Shown: positions 49,560 to 58,791 of the stretch, piece by piece | Numbering within the stretch: the stretch's first letter is position 1 | Layout of the letters: each line of letters opens with the position of its first letter | Source: Pseudomonas sp. MRSN 12121 | GTDB taxonomy: Bacteria > Pseudomonadota > Gammaproteobacteria > Pseudomonadales > Pseudomonadaceae | DNA length: 64,000 nt | Direction: 5' to 3' | Assembly: GCF_000931465.1 (NCBI RefSeq) | Contig: NZ_CP010892.1 | Span: 4,549,388-4,613,387, forward strand | Notes under the pieces: model-generated | The model's input: the letters and a program-made list of their open reading frames with translations, nothing else | The model's database searches: none | What the model was told of the DNA's origin: nothing | Position numbers and translations under genes: made by a program

Positions 49560-50792
49560 ATGAACCTGTTCGACACCCTGATGCTTCCCAACGGTTCGAC
49601 CATCAAGAACCGAATCGCCAAAGCCGCCATGGAAGAAAACATGGCGGACGCCGACCAGGCGCCCTCCGCAGAACTGATGCGTCTCTACCAGGCATGGGCC
49701 GACGGTGGCGCCGGCCTGCTCATCACCGGCAACGTGATGGTCGACGGCCGCGCCATGACCGGGCCGGGCGGCGTGGTGTTGCAGGACGATCAGCAACTGG
49801 ACAAGTTCAAGCGCTGGGCCCGTATCGGCCGATCCGGCGGCGCGCAGTTCTGGCTGCAGATCAATCACCCGGGGCGGCAGATGCAGGCCAATCTCGGGCA
49901 GAAGACCTGGGCGCCGTCGGCCGTGCCGCTGGAGCTGGGCAACATGTCCAAGCGCTTCGCCACACCTCACGCGATGACCCCTGAGGTGATCGAAGAGGTG
50001 ATCCAGCGCTTCGCGAACACTGCACGCCTGGGCGAACAGGCCGGCTTCACCGGGGTGGAAATCCACGCCGCCCATGGTTATCTGCTCAGCCAGTTCCTGT
50101 CGCCGCTGACCAACCAGAGGACGGACGCCTGGGGCGGCTCCCTGGAAAACCGCGCGCGCCTGTTGCTCGAAATCGTCAAGGCGGTCAGGGCCGTGGTTTC
50201 GGCTGAATTTGCCGTAGCGGTGAAACTCAATTCCGCCGACTTCCAGCGCGGCGGGTTCACCGCCGCTGACGCGAAAAAGGTCGTTGGCCTGCTCAACGAG
50301 CTGAGCGTGGACCTGGTGGAGTTGTCCGGCGGCAGTTACGAAGTACCCGCCATGCAGGGTGAAGCGCGCGATGGCCGGACCCTGGCTCGCGAAGCCTATT
50401 TCGTCGAGTTCGCCCGGGACATCCGCACCGTCGCCAGAATGCCGGTGATGGTCACCGGTGGCATACGTCGTCGCCCGGTGGCTGAAAGCGTCGTGCAAAG
50501 TGGCGTGGATATGGTGGGCATCGGGACGGCGTTGGCCATCGACCCGTACTTGCCGCGGGACTGGTCGCAGGGTAAGGACAACGCCCCGCAACTGCCGCCG
50601 ATCACCTGGAAAAACAAAACCATCGCGGCGCTGGCGAACATGGCGGTCGTCAAGTTTCAGCTGCACAAACTGAGCCGGGCCAAACAGCCCGATCCGAGCG
50701 TTTCACCTTTACGCGCCCTGATCTTGCAACAACTCGCCATGGCCGTTCGCACCCGTCAATACCGACGCTGGGTAGAAAAGCGTCTGGTATGA
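49560..50792 (+). CDS. NADH:flavin oxidoreductase, Old Yellow Enzyme family
   Basis: 410-aa TIM-barrel FMN oxidoreductase. Family motifs are LPNGSTIKNRIAKAAMEE at the start, WLQINHPGRQ, GFTGVEIHAAHGYLLSQFLSPLTNQRTDAWGGSLENRARLLLEIV (about residues 167-210), the phosphate-binding MVTGGIRRRP and VDMVGIGTALAIDP. These enzymes reduce activated C=C bonds of electrophiles. The ATG at 49560 follows GAGGG. Control by the neighbouring MerR protein is indicated by the box immediately upstream. The likely role is detoxification of reactive electrophiles, by inference. Confidence 0.9.
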   Translation: MNLFDTLMLPNGSTIKNRIAKAAMEENMADADQAPSAELMRLYQAWADGGAGLLITGNVMVDGRAMTGPGGVVLQDDQQLDKFKRWARIGRSGGAQFWLQINHPGRQMQANLGQKTWAPSAVPLELGNMSKRFATPHAMTPEVIEEVIQRFANTARLGEQAGFTGVEIHAAHGYLLSQFLSPLTNQRTDAWGGSLENRARLLLEIVKAVRAVVSAEFAVAVKLNSADFQRGGFTAADAKKVVGLLNELSVDLVELSGGSYEVPAMQGEARDGRTLAREAYFVEFARDIRTVARMPVMVTGGIRRRPVAESVVQSGVDMVGIGTALAIDPYLPRDWSQGKDNAPQLPPITWKNKTIAALANMAVVKFQLHKLSRAKQPDPSVSPLRALILQQLAMAVRTRQYRRWVEKRLV

Positions 50793-50856
50793 GTCGAAAT
50801 CCGTTGCGATGCCAGATCGGCGCGTACTACCCCCTACTGGCCTGAGTGACATGGGC

Positions 50857-51621
50857 TCAGGGTTGGGCGCAATGCCGAGCAAGGAAATCCTCCAGCAGCT
50901 TGACGAAGTGCAGCGGCACCTCCTCCATCGGGTAGTGCCCACTGCCGGGAATAACCTGCAACGACGCATTGGCAAACCATGCCATGCAGGTTTCTTGCAT
51001 GATCGCCTGGGTTTGCGCCGGGTCGGCGTCGCCCACCAGCACTAACAGCGGCGTCATTCCGGCAAGCCCGGCGCTCAAGTCCTCGCGCGCCCAGGCATGC
51101 AGATAGCCCTCGAAGGCCTGTCGTGTGCTAGTCAATCGCGAGTGCTTGACCAACGCTTGAATCCATCGCTGCGGCAAACGACTGGCGGACGTTACGTCGA
51201 TAATCTTGTAGCGCAACTCGTCATCGTCCACCGCCCCGGAAAACAGGCTCCACTGTTGGGCATTGAAGGGCACCCCGCAGGCCGGTACCGGCGTAATCGC
51301 CACACCGCTGATAATACGCGCCGGATGACGAGCCAATGCCAGTTGCACCACTTTGCCCGCCATCGAATGGCCGGCGAAATGAAAACGTTTCCAGCCCAGG
51401 TTATCGGCCAGCGCCATGACATCCGCGAGCATTTCCTCGCAGGTGAATTGCCCCTTGATGTGCCAGGACAATCCATAACCACGTACATCGGGAAAGACGT
51501 AGGTATAACGCTCCGTGTCCAAGTAAGGAAAAATCGACTTATAGATTTGATGATCGCCAAACCAACCATGCAAGAGGATGACTCGCCGGGGACCATTACC
51601 GAGTTTTATATGTTCTATCAT
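50857..51621 (-). CDS. Alpha/beta hydrolase
   Basis: 254-aa alpha/beta hydrolase. Motifs are LLHGWFGDHQIY (oxyanion region), PDVRGYGLS, the nucleophile elbow AGHSMAGKVVQLAL (Ser, about residue 94), the acid region LVGDADPAQ and the His in PGSGHYPMEEVP. ATG 51621 has GGAGT at 5 nt. The base composition is lower in GC than most of the window, marking the start of the AT-richer block that holds the fimbrial operon. It could be part of the same acquired segment. The substrate is unknown. The 178-bp gap to fimH is AT-rich without a gene. Confidence 0.82.
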   Translation of the reverse strand: MIEHIKLGNGPRRVILLHGWFGDHQIYKSIFPYLDTERYTYVFPDVRGYGLSWHIKGQFTCEEMLADVMALADNLGWKRFHFAGHSMAGKVVQLALARHPARIISGVAITPVPACGVPFNAQQWSLFSGAVDDDELRYKIIDVTSASRLPQRWIQALVKHSRLTSTRQAFEGYLHAWAREDLSAGLAGMTPLLVLVGDADPAQTQAIMQETCMAWFANASLQVIPGSGHYPMEEVPLHFVKLLEDFLARHCAQP

Positions 51622-51799
51622 ACAGACTCCGTATATTTTCAATTCACACTCAATGCATCTGAAGCCGCCAAGCAATTCCTGTAGTTTTGTGAAAGTCAAA
51701 ACTTGCCACTTGAATAATTCATGCCCCTGGAGATCACTTGAATAAAATCAAGCAGACACCCACTTACTGACAAACATCATTCGCCTCCCAAGCAACAAG

Positions 51800-52720
51800 C
51801 TACTCATATAAAAAAGTCACGCCAATAATAGACTGCACATTACCGGCGGTAACCTGCCCACTGGTGCGAGCGTAACTGGCGCTCAGCCCAAGATTGACTG
51901 GCGAGGTATCGACAGAGCCGAGAGATACCGTGTTGTTTACCGCAAGCACGCCGCCATTACGGAAAATCTGCACACCCACGCCTTGAGCTGCCGAAGCAGA
52001 AGCAGAGTTGGTAAATATCGTATTGGCAGCATCCGTCGTCGTACCGGACAGATAGTAAGCCAGCTTTTGGCTTTTTGCGCAGTGCACGGTCACTGGAACG
52101 GCAGCCGAACCGGGATAATCCGGCAACGTCACAGTTACATTTCGAGCAGAGACATCACAGCCGCCAGTAGGAACCACAACACTATTATTTGCATACAGAT
52201 TCCAGATGATTGTCTGGGAAACACTACCGCCAGGCCCTTGTTTTTGAAGGGCTAGCGACGCAAATAACTGCCCAGTCTGGATAACCACCCCGCTGGCTGA
52301 GCTTACAGGCGTCAGATATAAAACAGTTCTCCACCCCTGAAATGTCCCCCAAGGCGTATCAACCCATGAAGTTGGCGACCTTAGAGGAAATGGCTGGTTG
52401 ACTCCATGATAAGATAAAGTCCCGCTAAACGAAGCAAGAACGCCCTCATACGCCGACCCACTTCCTACCCTGATAGGATCTCTATAAACAGAAGGCCTAT
52501 CATTTTTACACTGAATGGATTGTGACAAGTCAACAACAAGATTTTGGCCCGGGCTTATTGCCGGCTGCAAGTTCACATAGACACTAAGAGTTCCAGAACC
52601 GCTAATAGTTTTCCCCAGCGCTTGGCAAGTGAATGCCCATCCGCTGGATGACCAACCTGCAATCGCCAACATCATGATGTAAAAATTGAAACCGGCTAAA
52701 ACTCTTCGAGCACAGTTCAT
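51800..52720 (-). CDS. fimH: Type 1 fimbrial tip adhesin FimH
   Basis: 306-aa two-domain adhesin. A signal peptide ends SSSGWA, so the mature protein starts with Phe as in FimH. The lectin domain (mature about 1-155) retains VYVNLQP, GQNLVVDLS, CKND, GSAYEGVLASFSGT and LYLTPVSSASG. The pilin domain is nearly E. coli FimH: VVPTGGCDVSARNVTVTLPDYPGSA, CAKSQKLAYYLSGTT, and the end TAGNVQSIIGVTFLYE. The FimH loop with Gln133, Asn135, Asp140 and Phe142 is replaced, so mannose binding is doubtful. ATG 52720 has GAGGT at 6 nt; an ATG at 52744 overlaps the fimG stop. GC is notably low. Confidence 0.93.
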   Translation of the reverse strand: MNCARRVLAGFNFYIMMLAIAGWSSSGWAFTCQALGKTISGSGTLSVYVNLQPAISPGQNLVVDLSQSIQCKNDRPSVYRDPIRVGSGSAYEGVLASFSGTLSYHGVNQPFPLRSPTSWVDTPWGTFQGWRTVLYLTPVSSASGVVIQTGQLFASLALQKQGPGGSVSQTIIWNLYANNSVVVPTGGCDVSARNVTVTLPDYPGSAAVPVTVHCAKSQKLAYYLSGTTTDAANTIFTNSASASAAQGVGVQIFRNGGVLAVNNTVSLGSVDTSPVNLGLSASYARTSGQVTAGNVQSIIGVTFLYE

Positions 52721-52740
52721 GTGCAACCTCGTTATGTGAT

Positions 52741-53244
52741 TCATGCCCAGGTATAGATAATGTTAATTACAGCCTGAATACTTCCCTGGGTAGTACGACC
52801 GTTCACCGTCAATGCCCTGATCTGCAGCGGAATGCGAGCGGACTGCGTCGACTCGTTCACCTGCACCGTTTTGCTCGTACCGTTGTTCAGCGCCGTACCG
52901 CCATCGTCCTGCAACTCCAGCTGGATGTTGCCCGCCGTCCCCAGGTTCCTGTAATAGCCGGTACTGTCCGTCGCGCCGCTGAAGGTGGCCGTGACCTTGC
53001 TGGTCCCGACCGGGCAGTTGCTCAAATCGAACGACACGCTGTGCCAGGCCGAGGCGGCGCCCGGTTGAGACAGGCTGAAGGTGTAAAGATCGCCGAAGTC
53101 GACGGTGGCGTTGGTGGTGGAAACCGTGCATGGCTTCGCCACCACCCTGCCATTGACGGTAATAGTCACGTCGGCCGCCTGTAACACGCTGGAGGCCAGG
53201 GCCAGGAGCCCGGCCACCCACCACTTTGCATGAGTCCGCTTCAT
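52741..53244 (-). CDS. fimG: Type 1 fimbrial minor subunit FimG
   Basis: 167-aa tip-fibrillum subunit. The mature N-terminal donor strand and first strand, ADVTITVNGRVVAKPCTV, match E. coli FimG almost residue for residue. The same holds for STTNATVDFGDLY, NCPVGTSKVTATFSGATDSTGYY, NIQLELQDDGG and ALTVNG. Two cysteines form the usual disulfide. It links FimF to FimH in the fibrillum. Its gene overlaps or abuts fimH and lies 12 bp after fimF. Confidence 0.95.
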   Translation of the reverse strand: MKRTHAKWWVAGLLALASSVLQAADVTITVNGRVVAKPCTVSTTNATVDFGDLYTFSLSQPGAASAWHSVSFDLSNCPVGTSKVTATFSGATDSTGYYRNLGTAGNIQLELQDDGGTALNNGTSKTVQVNESTQSARIPLQIRALTVNGRTTQGSIQAVINIIYTWA

Positions 53245-53256
53245 ATCAGCCTCCGG

Positions 53257-53787
53257 TTACTGGAATTCAAGGGTGAATGTCGCTGTTGCGTTGACGTGGC
53301 CGGCAGTGACCGGCACGCGGGTAGCCATCAGCCGGGCATGGAAGCCCAATGTATTGGTCTGGCCGGGTTTTAGCGCGGTCCAGGGCAGCGTCGACGACGC
53401 GGCGTTGAGCGGCAGCGCCGCTTGAGCGCCGTCCAGTATCTGGATGCCCATTCCCGAGGCGTGCGAGCTGCCGCCATCCAGCTTCAGGAGGCTGGTATTG
53501 TCGCTATCCGCCGCCCCGGTGAACCCGACCTTCACCGCCGTGGTCGCGGCGCCACAGGGTGAAAGCACGATACGAAAAGCCACCATGGGCGACGTGGCCC
53601 CAACGGCATGGAATTGCTTCGTCGTGTTCTCCAGCAGATCGACGCTGAAATCTTTCGATGCCGTCGCTACCGCGCAAGCGTTATCCCGGACCCGGCCGGT
53701 GACAGTCAGGGTGCTGTCCGCGGCCTGGCTGTGGCCGGCGACAAGCCACAAGGCGAGTCCCGGAAGAACAACGTGTTTTTTCTTCAT
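53257..53787 (-). CDS. fimF: Type 1 fimbrial minor subunit FimF
   Basis: 176-aa subunit adapter between the FimA rod and FimG. After a signal peptide ending HSQA the mature start ADSTLTVTGRVRDNACAVA matches FimF. Also LLENTTKQFHAVGATSP, LSPCGAATTAVKVGFTGAADS and the end ARLMATRVPVTAGHVNATATFTLEFQ match closely. It lies 11 bp after fimD in the same operon. Length equals that of E. coli FimF. Confidence 0.95.
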   Translation of the reverse strand: MKKKHVVLPGLALWLVAGHSQAADSTLTVTGRVRDNACAVATASKDFSVDLLENTTKQFHAVGATSPMVAFRIVLSPCGAATTAVKVGFTGAADSDNTSLLKLDGGSSHASGMGIQILDGAQAALPLNAASSTLPWTALKPGQTNTLGFHARLMATRVPVTAGHVNATATFTLEFQ

Positions 53788-53798
53788 GGTTTGGTTCC

Positions 53799-56423
53799 TC
53801 AGAGACAGGCTGCCGTCAGTTCGCTCAATGCCTGCTTCTGGCTTTCCTCTGGCAAGCGATAGTCCGCAGTGCAGGTGCTCCCCGCGGTGTCTCCCCAGGT
53901 CGCCCGGACCTGCCCTGCCAGCGGCATGCCGCTCAGGTAGACCTGCCCGTTATCGGCGACGATGCTGCTCTGGTTGTTGTCGGCAGTGACCGTGGCGCCG
54001 AAGGGCACAGGCTCGCCGTTTCGGGTCAACGTCATGAGCACTTTCATTCCCACCCGCGCCTTGAACTCGGCCCGCACGATGGCGCCATGGGAAGGCACGA
54101 CGCTCACTACCGCGTCATCCAGGTCCACGTTGTCGGCCAACGTATTAGTGTTCAGGGCTATTCGGTTTTCCCGATATTCCGTGGCGTAAGGCTGCACCGC
54201 ATAACCGCGCCAGTCGGTGCGGACACCGGTCTGGTTCTCCACTTTCACGCTCTTCGCACCCGGGGCCTTGATCAAGACAGTCGTATCGTTCAACGGCTGG
54301 CTGAACGTGACGCCGTCGGCGTGGGCCAGTACGCCGCCGCTCAAGCCGTAGTACAACTGGTCATAACCGTCGCTGTGGCTGTAGCCGACATTCGCGTTGC
54401 CGTAACCACCGCGGTAATTCATCGCCGCATAACCGTTATCGCCACTACCGCCGTTCCCGCCGTCGGCATAACCACTCTGCACGCTGTAGCTGAGGTTGTT
54501 ATCTTCGAGTAGCGTGCCGGATACCCCGGCCAGATTGGTCATCCGTCCTTTCAGATCGTGCGACATGCTGTAGCTGGCATTCGCATGGCGCCAGGCGGAC
54601 TTGCTATCGGACCTGGTCCAATGGCTGAACGGAATATTCACGTTTATTGCCAACATCTGGTCACGCCCGCTTTGCCAGGCGTTTTGGGTCAGGCTGTAGT
54701 TCACCGTCCAGCTGATATCGCCCACCGTAGTGTTCAATCCGGCCTGCCACTGCTGATCGGCCTTGTTACTGCCCCAATAGGTCTGGTGACTGCCACTCAG
54801 ATACAACGTGGACTTGTTGCCTATCTGCTGGGTGACGCTGGCCTGGAGCCTGCCGCGCTTGTTGTAAGCGAGGTTGTAGTAGTCGGTAAGTTTCGGTTTC
54901 GTCTGGAATACCCCCGGCTCGGTCTCCAGGTTGTAACCGCTCATCCGTTTGTAAGTGGTATCGGCCAGGTTGTAGTAACCCTTGGTGGAATAGCGATAGC
55001 CCACCAATCGAATGTTGGTGCCCGTATCGAGCGACTTGTTGTACAGAAAGCGCACCGACTGCCCCTGGTGCTTACTGTCATCGGGCAGCGTCGCATTGGC
55101 TTGGGTCATGTCCAGCGAAATGGCGCCCAGCCTGCCCATGTTCTTGCCGACACCCAGGTTCAGCGCATGGTAACGGTCCGCCAATTGTGTGCCGCCGTAG
55201 ACCGTCCAGCCGTCCGCAAGCCCCTGTAATACCGTACTTTGCAGGAACTTGGGTTTTTCCTGTTCATCCACCCCACTGCGGTATTCGCCCGCGGTCAGGG
55301 AGTAGCGTGTATGGCCTTCACGTTGCAGCAGCGGAACGGAGGAATAGGGCACGGTAAAGACCTGTGCGCTGCCATTGGCCTCCTTGATACTGACCTCCAG
55401 GTCTCCACTGCTGCCTGCCGCATAGAGGTCAGTAATGGTGAACGGTCCGGGTGGAACGGTGCTTTGGTAGATCTCGTAACCGTTCTGCTTGATAGACACT
55501 TGCGCCGTACCGTGGGCGATGCCGCGAACCACCGGCGCGAAACCTTTCTGGCTGTCTGGCAGCATGTTTTCCTCGGAGGCCAACTGCACACCACGGAAGT
55601 TGATACCTTCGAAAATATCACCGCTGGTATAGCGGTCTCCAAGCGTCAGTCGCGAGCGCAGCGGCGTAATATCACGCTCAAGCCAGCTATTAACATGCTG
55701 CCATTTGTTTTCATAAGTTGCTGCTCCACCGCCATCGTTGTAACTCCAGTTGGTGTTATTGCGTAACCGCCAGGCGCCTAGATTGATCCCGCTCTGCAGG
55801 CTCAGGTAGGCATAGTTGGTAGTTCCGCCATTATCAAGATGGACATTATTACCAGTGAAGTTGTAGTTGATCAGCCCCGCGTTGATCCCATGATCCCATA
55901 ACTCCGGTGGAATATAGCCGCGCACCTGGTTCCCCATGAACGCCTGCGGGATGGTCAGGTTCAAGCGTTGCTGGCCAACGTTAAAGTCCGTCGTAGCATC
56001 TTTGATCAGCTCGGCCAATGGCACGCAGGCATCGACTGCGATCTCGTCCATTCCGGGTATCGCCCCGGTGTTCACGCCCATGCTGGATAATTGCCCACGG
56101 GTTAAACAAGGAACTAAAGCATGCCCTTTCTCGCCGGCTTTAAAGGCCACATCACGAGTGACCATAAACCCGCTATTCAGGTAGATATCGACACGGTATT
56201 TGCCCGGAGGGACTTCCTGGCCACTTTCGAATGCACTCAGGTCCGCCACCGCATCGGGGTTGTCTGATAAAAAACGAGGATTGAAATAGAGTTCTGCCTG
56301 TACCGGAAAAATCGGCAACGCGATAAAACAGGCAAGCGATATCGGCGCGACACCAACACTAGACAGATAACGTTTGCATAGGCACTCCTCCCGAAGCCCA
56401 GACAGCCAGTAACTTTTTTTCAT
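53799..56423 (-). CDS. fimD: Type 1 fimbrial outer-membrane usher FimD
   Basis: 874-aa usher. After the signal peptide (ending PVQA) the N-terminal chaperone-binding domain starts ELYFNPRFLSDNPDAVADLSAFESGQEVPPGKYRVDIYLNSGF. The barrel and plug follow, with LGDRYTSGDIFEGINFRG, GFAPVVRGIAHGTAQVSIKQNGYEIY and YSVPPGPF-type sequence. The C-terminal domains contain KVENQTGVRTDWRGYAVQPYATEYRENRIALNTNTLADNVDLDDA. All are nearly FimD of E. coli (878 aa). It threads and assembles the FimC-delivered subunits. The start at 56423 follows GAAGAGG. Confidence 0.95.
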   Translation of the reverse strand: MKKSYWLSGLREECLCKRYLSSVGVAPISLACFIALPIFPVQAELYFNPRFLSDNPDAVADLSAFESGQEVPPGKYRVDIYLNSGFMVTRDVAFKAGEKGHALVPCLTRGQLSSMGVNTGAIPGMDEIAVDACVPLAELIKDATTDFNVGQQRLNLTIPQAFMGNQVRGYIPPELWDHGINAGLINYNFTGNNVHLDNGGTTNYAYLSLQSGINLGAWRLRNNTNWSYNDGGGAATYENKWQHVNSWLERDITPLRSRLTLGDRYTSGDIFEGINFRGVQLASEENMLPDSQKGFAPVVRGIAHGTAQVSIKQNGYEIYQSTVPPGPFTITDLYAAGSSGDLEVSIKEANGSAQVFTVPYSSVPLLQREGHTRYSLTAGEYRSGVDEQEKPKFLQSTVLQGLADGWTVYGGTQLADRYHALNLGVGKNMGRLGAISLDMTQANATLPDDSKHQGQSVRFLYNKSLDTGTNIRLVGYRYSTKGYYNLADTTYKRMSGYNLETEPGVFQTKPKLTDYYNLAYNKRGRLQASVTQQIGNKSTLYLSGSHQTYWGSNKADQQWQAGLNTTVGDISWTVNYSLTQNAWQSGRDQMLAINVNIPFSHWTRSDSKSAWRHANASYSMSHDLKGRMTNLAGVSGTLLEDNNLSYSVQSGYADGGNGGSGDNGYAAMNYRGGYGNANVGYSHSDGYDQLYYGLSGGVLAHADGVTFSQPLNDTTVLIKAPGAKSVKVENQTGVRTDWRGYAVQPYATEYRENRIALNTNTLADNVDLDDAVVSVVPSHGAIVRAEFKARVGMKVLMTLTRNGEPVPFGATVTADNNQSSIVADNGQVYLSGMPLAGQVRATWGDTAGSTCTADYRLPEESQKQALSELTAACL

Positions 56424-56513
56424 ATATGAAATGCCTCTTCCCGGCCGACTCTATCGCCCGGAATTTGGTTCCTCTTTTCACTCGGATTAGGTGCTGTATC
56501 GGTCCCGCTCGGA

Positions 56514-57218
56514 CTACTGCGTCACGCCATTCGCCCGCGGAGTCAATGACCCATAGTCATTAATGGTGCGATAACTGATTTCGCCGCCAGCGCCTGGTGG
56601 CAACTTGACCGATGTTTCCCCCATGGGAGGAACAAGTGCGTTTTCCAACGCCTGAGTGCCCGCCTTGAGCTCCGTGACGGTCAGGAAGTAGGGGGTCGGA
56701 TTGATCAATAGCACGCTGTTCGCGCTACGGCGAAAACGCAATTGACCCGCCGCCTGGTCCGCAGGCAAATCCAGTTTCGCCGGCCGGTAATAAAGTTTGA
56801 TGCGACTGGTAATTGCCAGTTGCAATGTGTTTTCACTCAACTTGGACTTGTCCATGGAAGGAATAGCCTTGACGTTGAGCCAGAACAGGCTTTCGCGGTC
56901 TTGAGGCAGCTGATTATTGGTAGCGTCAATAATACGCAGCGTGTTCTCTTTCTTTCCCTGGATGGCGAACAGTGGAGGGGTAATCACAAAACGCCCATCT
57001 TTCTGGCCGCCAGCATTTTCCACCCAGGATTGAATAAGATAAGTACTTTTTTCGTCATTATTGGTGACAGGCAGTTGCACTTGCTTCTGCCCCGCGGGAT
57101 AGATCACTCGAGTCGCCCCCAGTGCCACGCCTGCCGCGGCACCAGCGGTATATCCAACTGCGGATGTCACTAGCAATACCGCTAATAAGCGGCGAGTTAT
57201 CGCCGTTGTTTTGTTCAC
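56514..57218 (-). CDS. fimC: Type 1 fimbrial periplasmic chaperone FimC
   Basis: 234-aa PapD-like chaperone. The mature start GVALGATRVIYPAGQKQVQLPVTNNDEKSTYLIQSWVEN includes the subunit-anchoring Arg8. SRIKLYYRPAKLDLP supplies the conserved Lys112. The pattern FRRSANSVLLINPTPYFLTVTELKAG and NDYGSLTP are as in E. coli FimC. The start is GTG at 57218 with AAGGTGAG upstream. It lies 90 bp before fimD. It is separated from fimA by 340 bp where E. coli carries fimI. Confidence 0.94.
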   Translation of the reverse strand: MNKTTAITRRLLAVLLVTSAVGYTAGAAAGVALGATRVIYPAGQKQVQLPVTNNDEKSTYLIQSWVENAGGQKDGRFVITPPLFAIQGKKENTLRIIDATNNQLPQDRESLFWLNVKAIPSMDKSKLSENTLQLAITSRIKLYYRPAKLDLPADQAAGQLRFRRSANSVLLINPTPYFLTVTELKAGTQALENALVPPMGETSVKLPPGAGGEISYRTINDYGSLTPRANGVTQ

Positions 57219-57558
57219 ATTCTCACCTTGTGTTGTTATCACTGACTCCTGCTTTCCGGCCAGTCTCCATCGTATTGTGGGGAAAACCATCGATACCGCC
57301 GCGAACCGTGGATGGCTGCAGTAAATGAATATCAGGAGCGCAAGGTTCGTAGCCCCTGCAAAATGAAAACCGATAACGTGCCTGGCTATACCGTTCGTTA
57401 TCTTCCGATCTCTCGACTGAACATGACGAAGCTCGACAATGCTGCCGGCCCGGGATTGCCTGTCAGTGCAAGAGACGTCAGCAGGGAAACCGCCAGGTTC
57501 GATACATGCTCAGCATCGTTGTCGTACCCTGGCCGATCCTCCCTGCCTGACGAACTAC
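57219..57558. other. fimA-fimC intergenic gap without fimI
   Basis: This 340-bp stretch separates fimA from fimC. It is too short for fimI (about 540 bp in E. coli), and I see no pilin-like remnant on the minus strand. It may contain a processing site or terminator that gives excess fimA mRNA, but no clear hairpin was recognised. Confidence 0.6.
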
Positions 57559-58107
57559 TTACTCGTATTGCACTTTAAAGGTGGCATCCGCGTTAGCGAT
57601 ACCCGCAGTGGCAACGCCTGTTGCGTAGTAGCGTGCCTGGAACGGGATAATGTTGGTGCCTTCGCTAAGGGTGTATTTGGCACTGGCGGTAGTGCCATCC
57701 AGAACCACCGGGCTGCCGGTGTTGTCGAGAATTTGTACGCCAACATTGGTTGCACCACCGGCCGCGGAGCTCTGAAGCCCCAGGACATTCGGGTTGGCGC
57801 TATCGACAGCCGTGCCAGAAAAAGCAATGGCCGCCGTTTTGATGGTCGTAATATCACAGTCGTTCAACTGGATATTGAACCCCACCGCGCTACTGGTTTG
57901 CCCTGAAGCGGCCAGTGTCGCGGAACGTACCTGGCCCAATTGAACGGTTTGCTCAATGGAACCTGCATCGACTGCGCAAGCAGCGTTAACCACTTCGCCC
58001 TTGAAGTGCACGGTACCGCCGCTAGCGGTAGTAACGGCAGCGTGGGCCAGAGTGGAACCCAGGGACAGAGCCGACAGCATGAAGATTGCCGAACCTTTGA
58101 TTTTCAT
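57559..58107 (-). CDS. fimA: Type 1 fimbrial major subunit FimA
   Basis: 182-aa major pilin. Signal peptide FMLSALSLGSTLAHA, then GGTVHFKGEVVNAACAVDAGSIEQTVQLGQVRSATLA, SSAVGFNIQLNDCDI, LQSSAAGGATNVGVQILD and the terminal ANADATFKVQYE, all as in E. coli FimA with changes mainly in exposed loops. The two cysteines form the conserved disulfide. It forms the helical rod. It is the first gene of the operon fimA-C-D-F-G-H. Confidence 0.95.
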   Translation of the reverse strand: MKIKGSAIFMLSALSLGSTLAHAAVTTASGGTVHFKGEVVNAACAVDAGSIEQTVQLGQVRSATLAASGQTSSAVGFNIQLNDCDITTIKTAAIAFSGTAVDSANPNVLGLQSSAAGGATNVGVQILDNTGSPVVLDGTTASAKYTLSEGTNIIPFQARYYATGVATAGIANADATFKVQYE

Positions 58108-58791
58108 AACACATTCCTTTCAACAGATTATTTTCAACTAAACCCGCAGTTACAGCAGCGCATGCAATACCGCACCCGTGACCGAAACTACCGACAGCGC
58201 GCACGCCCCAATCCTTATTTAATTGAGATACAGCACGCTCTTACAGATGGCGTTCGACTCTCTATGACCAACGAACAACCTGGACTTTACCAGCCCTGAC
58301 TTGCGCATAAGCTGAACGCAAAAAGCCACCAGAACAAGAATCCTCGTATTGATAGAAGAGTCGTTGCTCAATGCCAAGCTGTGACGACAATATTATAGAT
58401 CGCGCAAAAAAGTACTTTAGAATAGCTGCGGAAATTTTATCAAAATTGCTTTAGCCGGCACTATCGAGGCCATGGATATTATTCATTGGATCTTGAATTG
58501 CTGACGGCAACACGGACACCTCCCCCTGACCATCCGGCAGAAGAAAGATATTCATGGAAAGCTATAGAAATGACACCCGCCGCAGTGAACAATCAAGAAT
58601 GGACCTGATCAAAACACTCGCGACGGGAGAATAGGAGGATGACTATCGCAACCCTGGTAAAGGTTGCATGAGTCATTGAGGACAATAACGGTCGGTATCA
58701 CACCAGGAGCTTGATACACCTGTTCTACAACACGCAGCTTAACTCCATCAAAATAGCTTCAGCACAGGTACCCAGTGCGGGAACAGCAATC
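58108..58791. other. AT-rich gene-free region upstream of fimA
   Basis: No supported gene in 684 bp. It must hold the fimA promoter. I looked for the fimS inverted repeat TTGGGGCCA of E. coli and did not see it, and no fimB/fimE-like recombinase lies nearby. Several AT-rich tracts could bind nucleoid proteins. Confidence 0.6.

Noticed and set aside
58108..58791. A fimS-like invertible promoter upstream of fimA
   Set aside because: No TTGGGGCCA inverted repeats or other convincing inverted pair was found, and no recombinase gene is adjacent.
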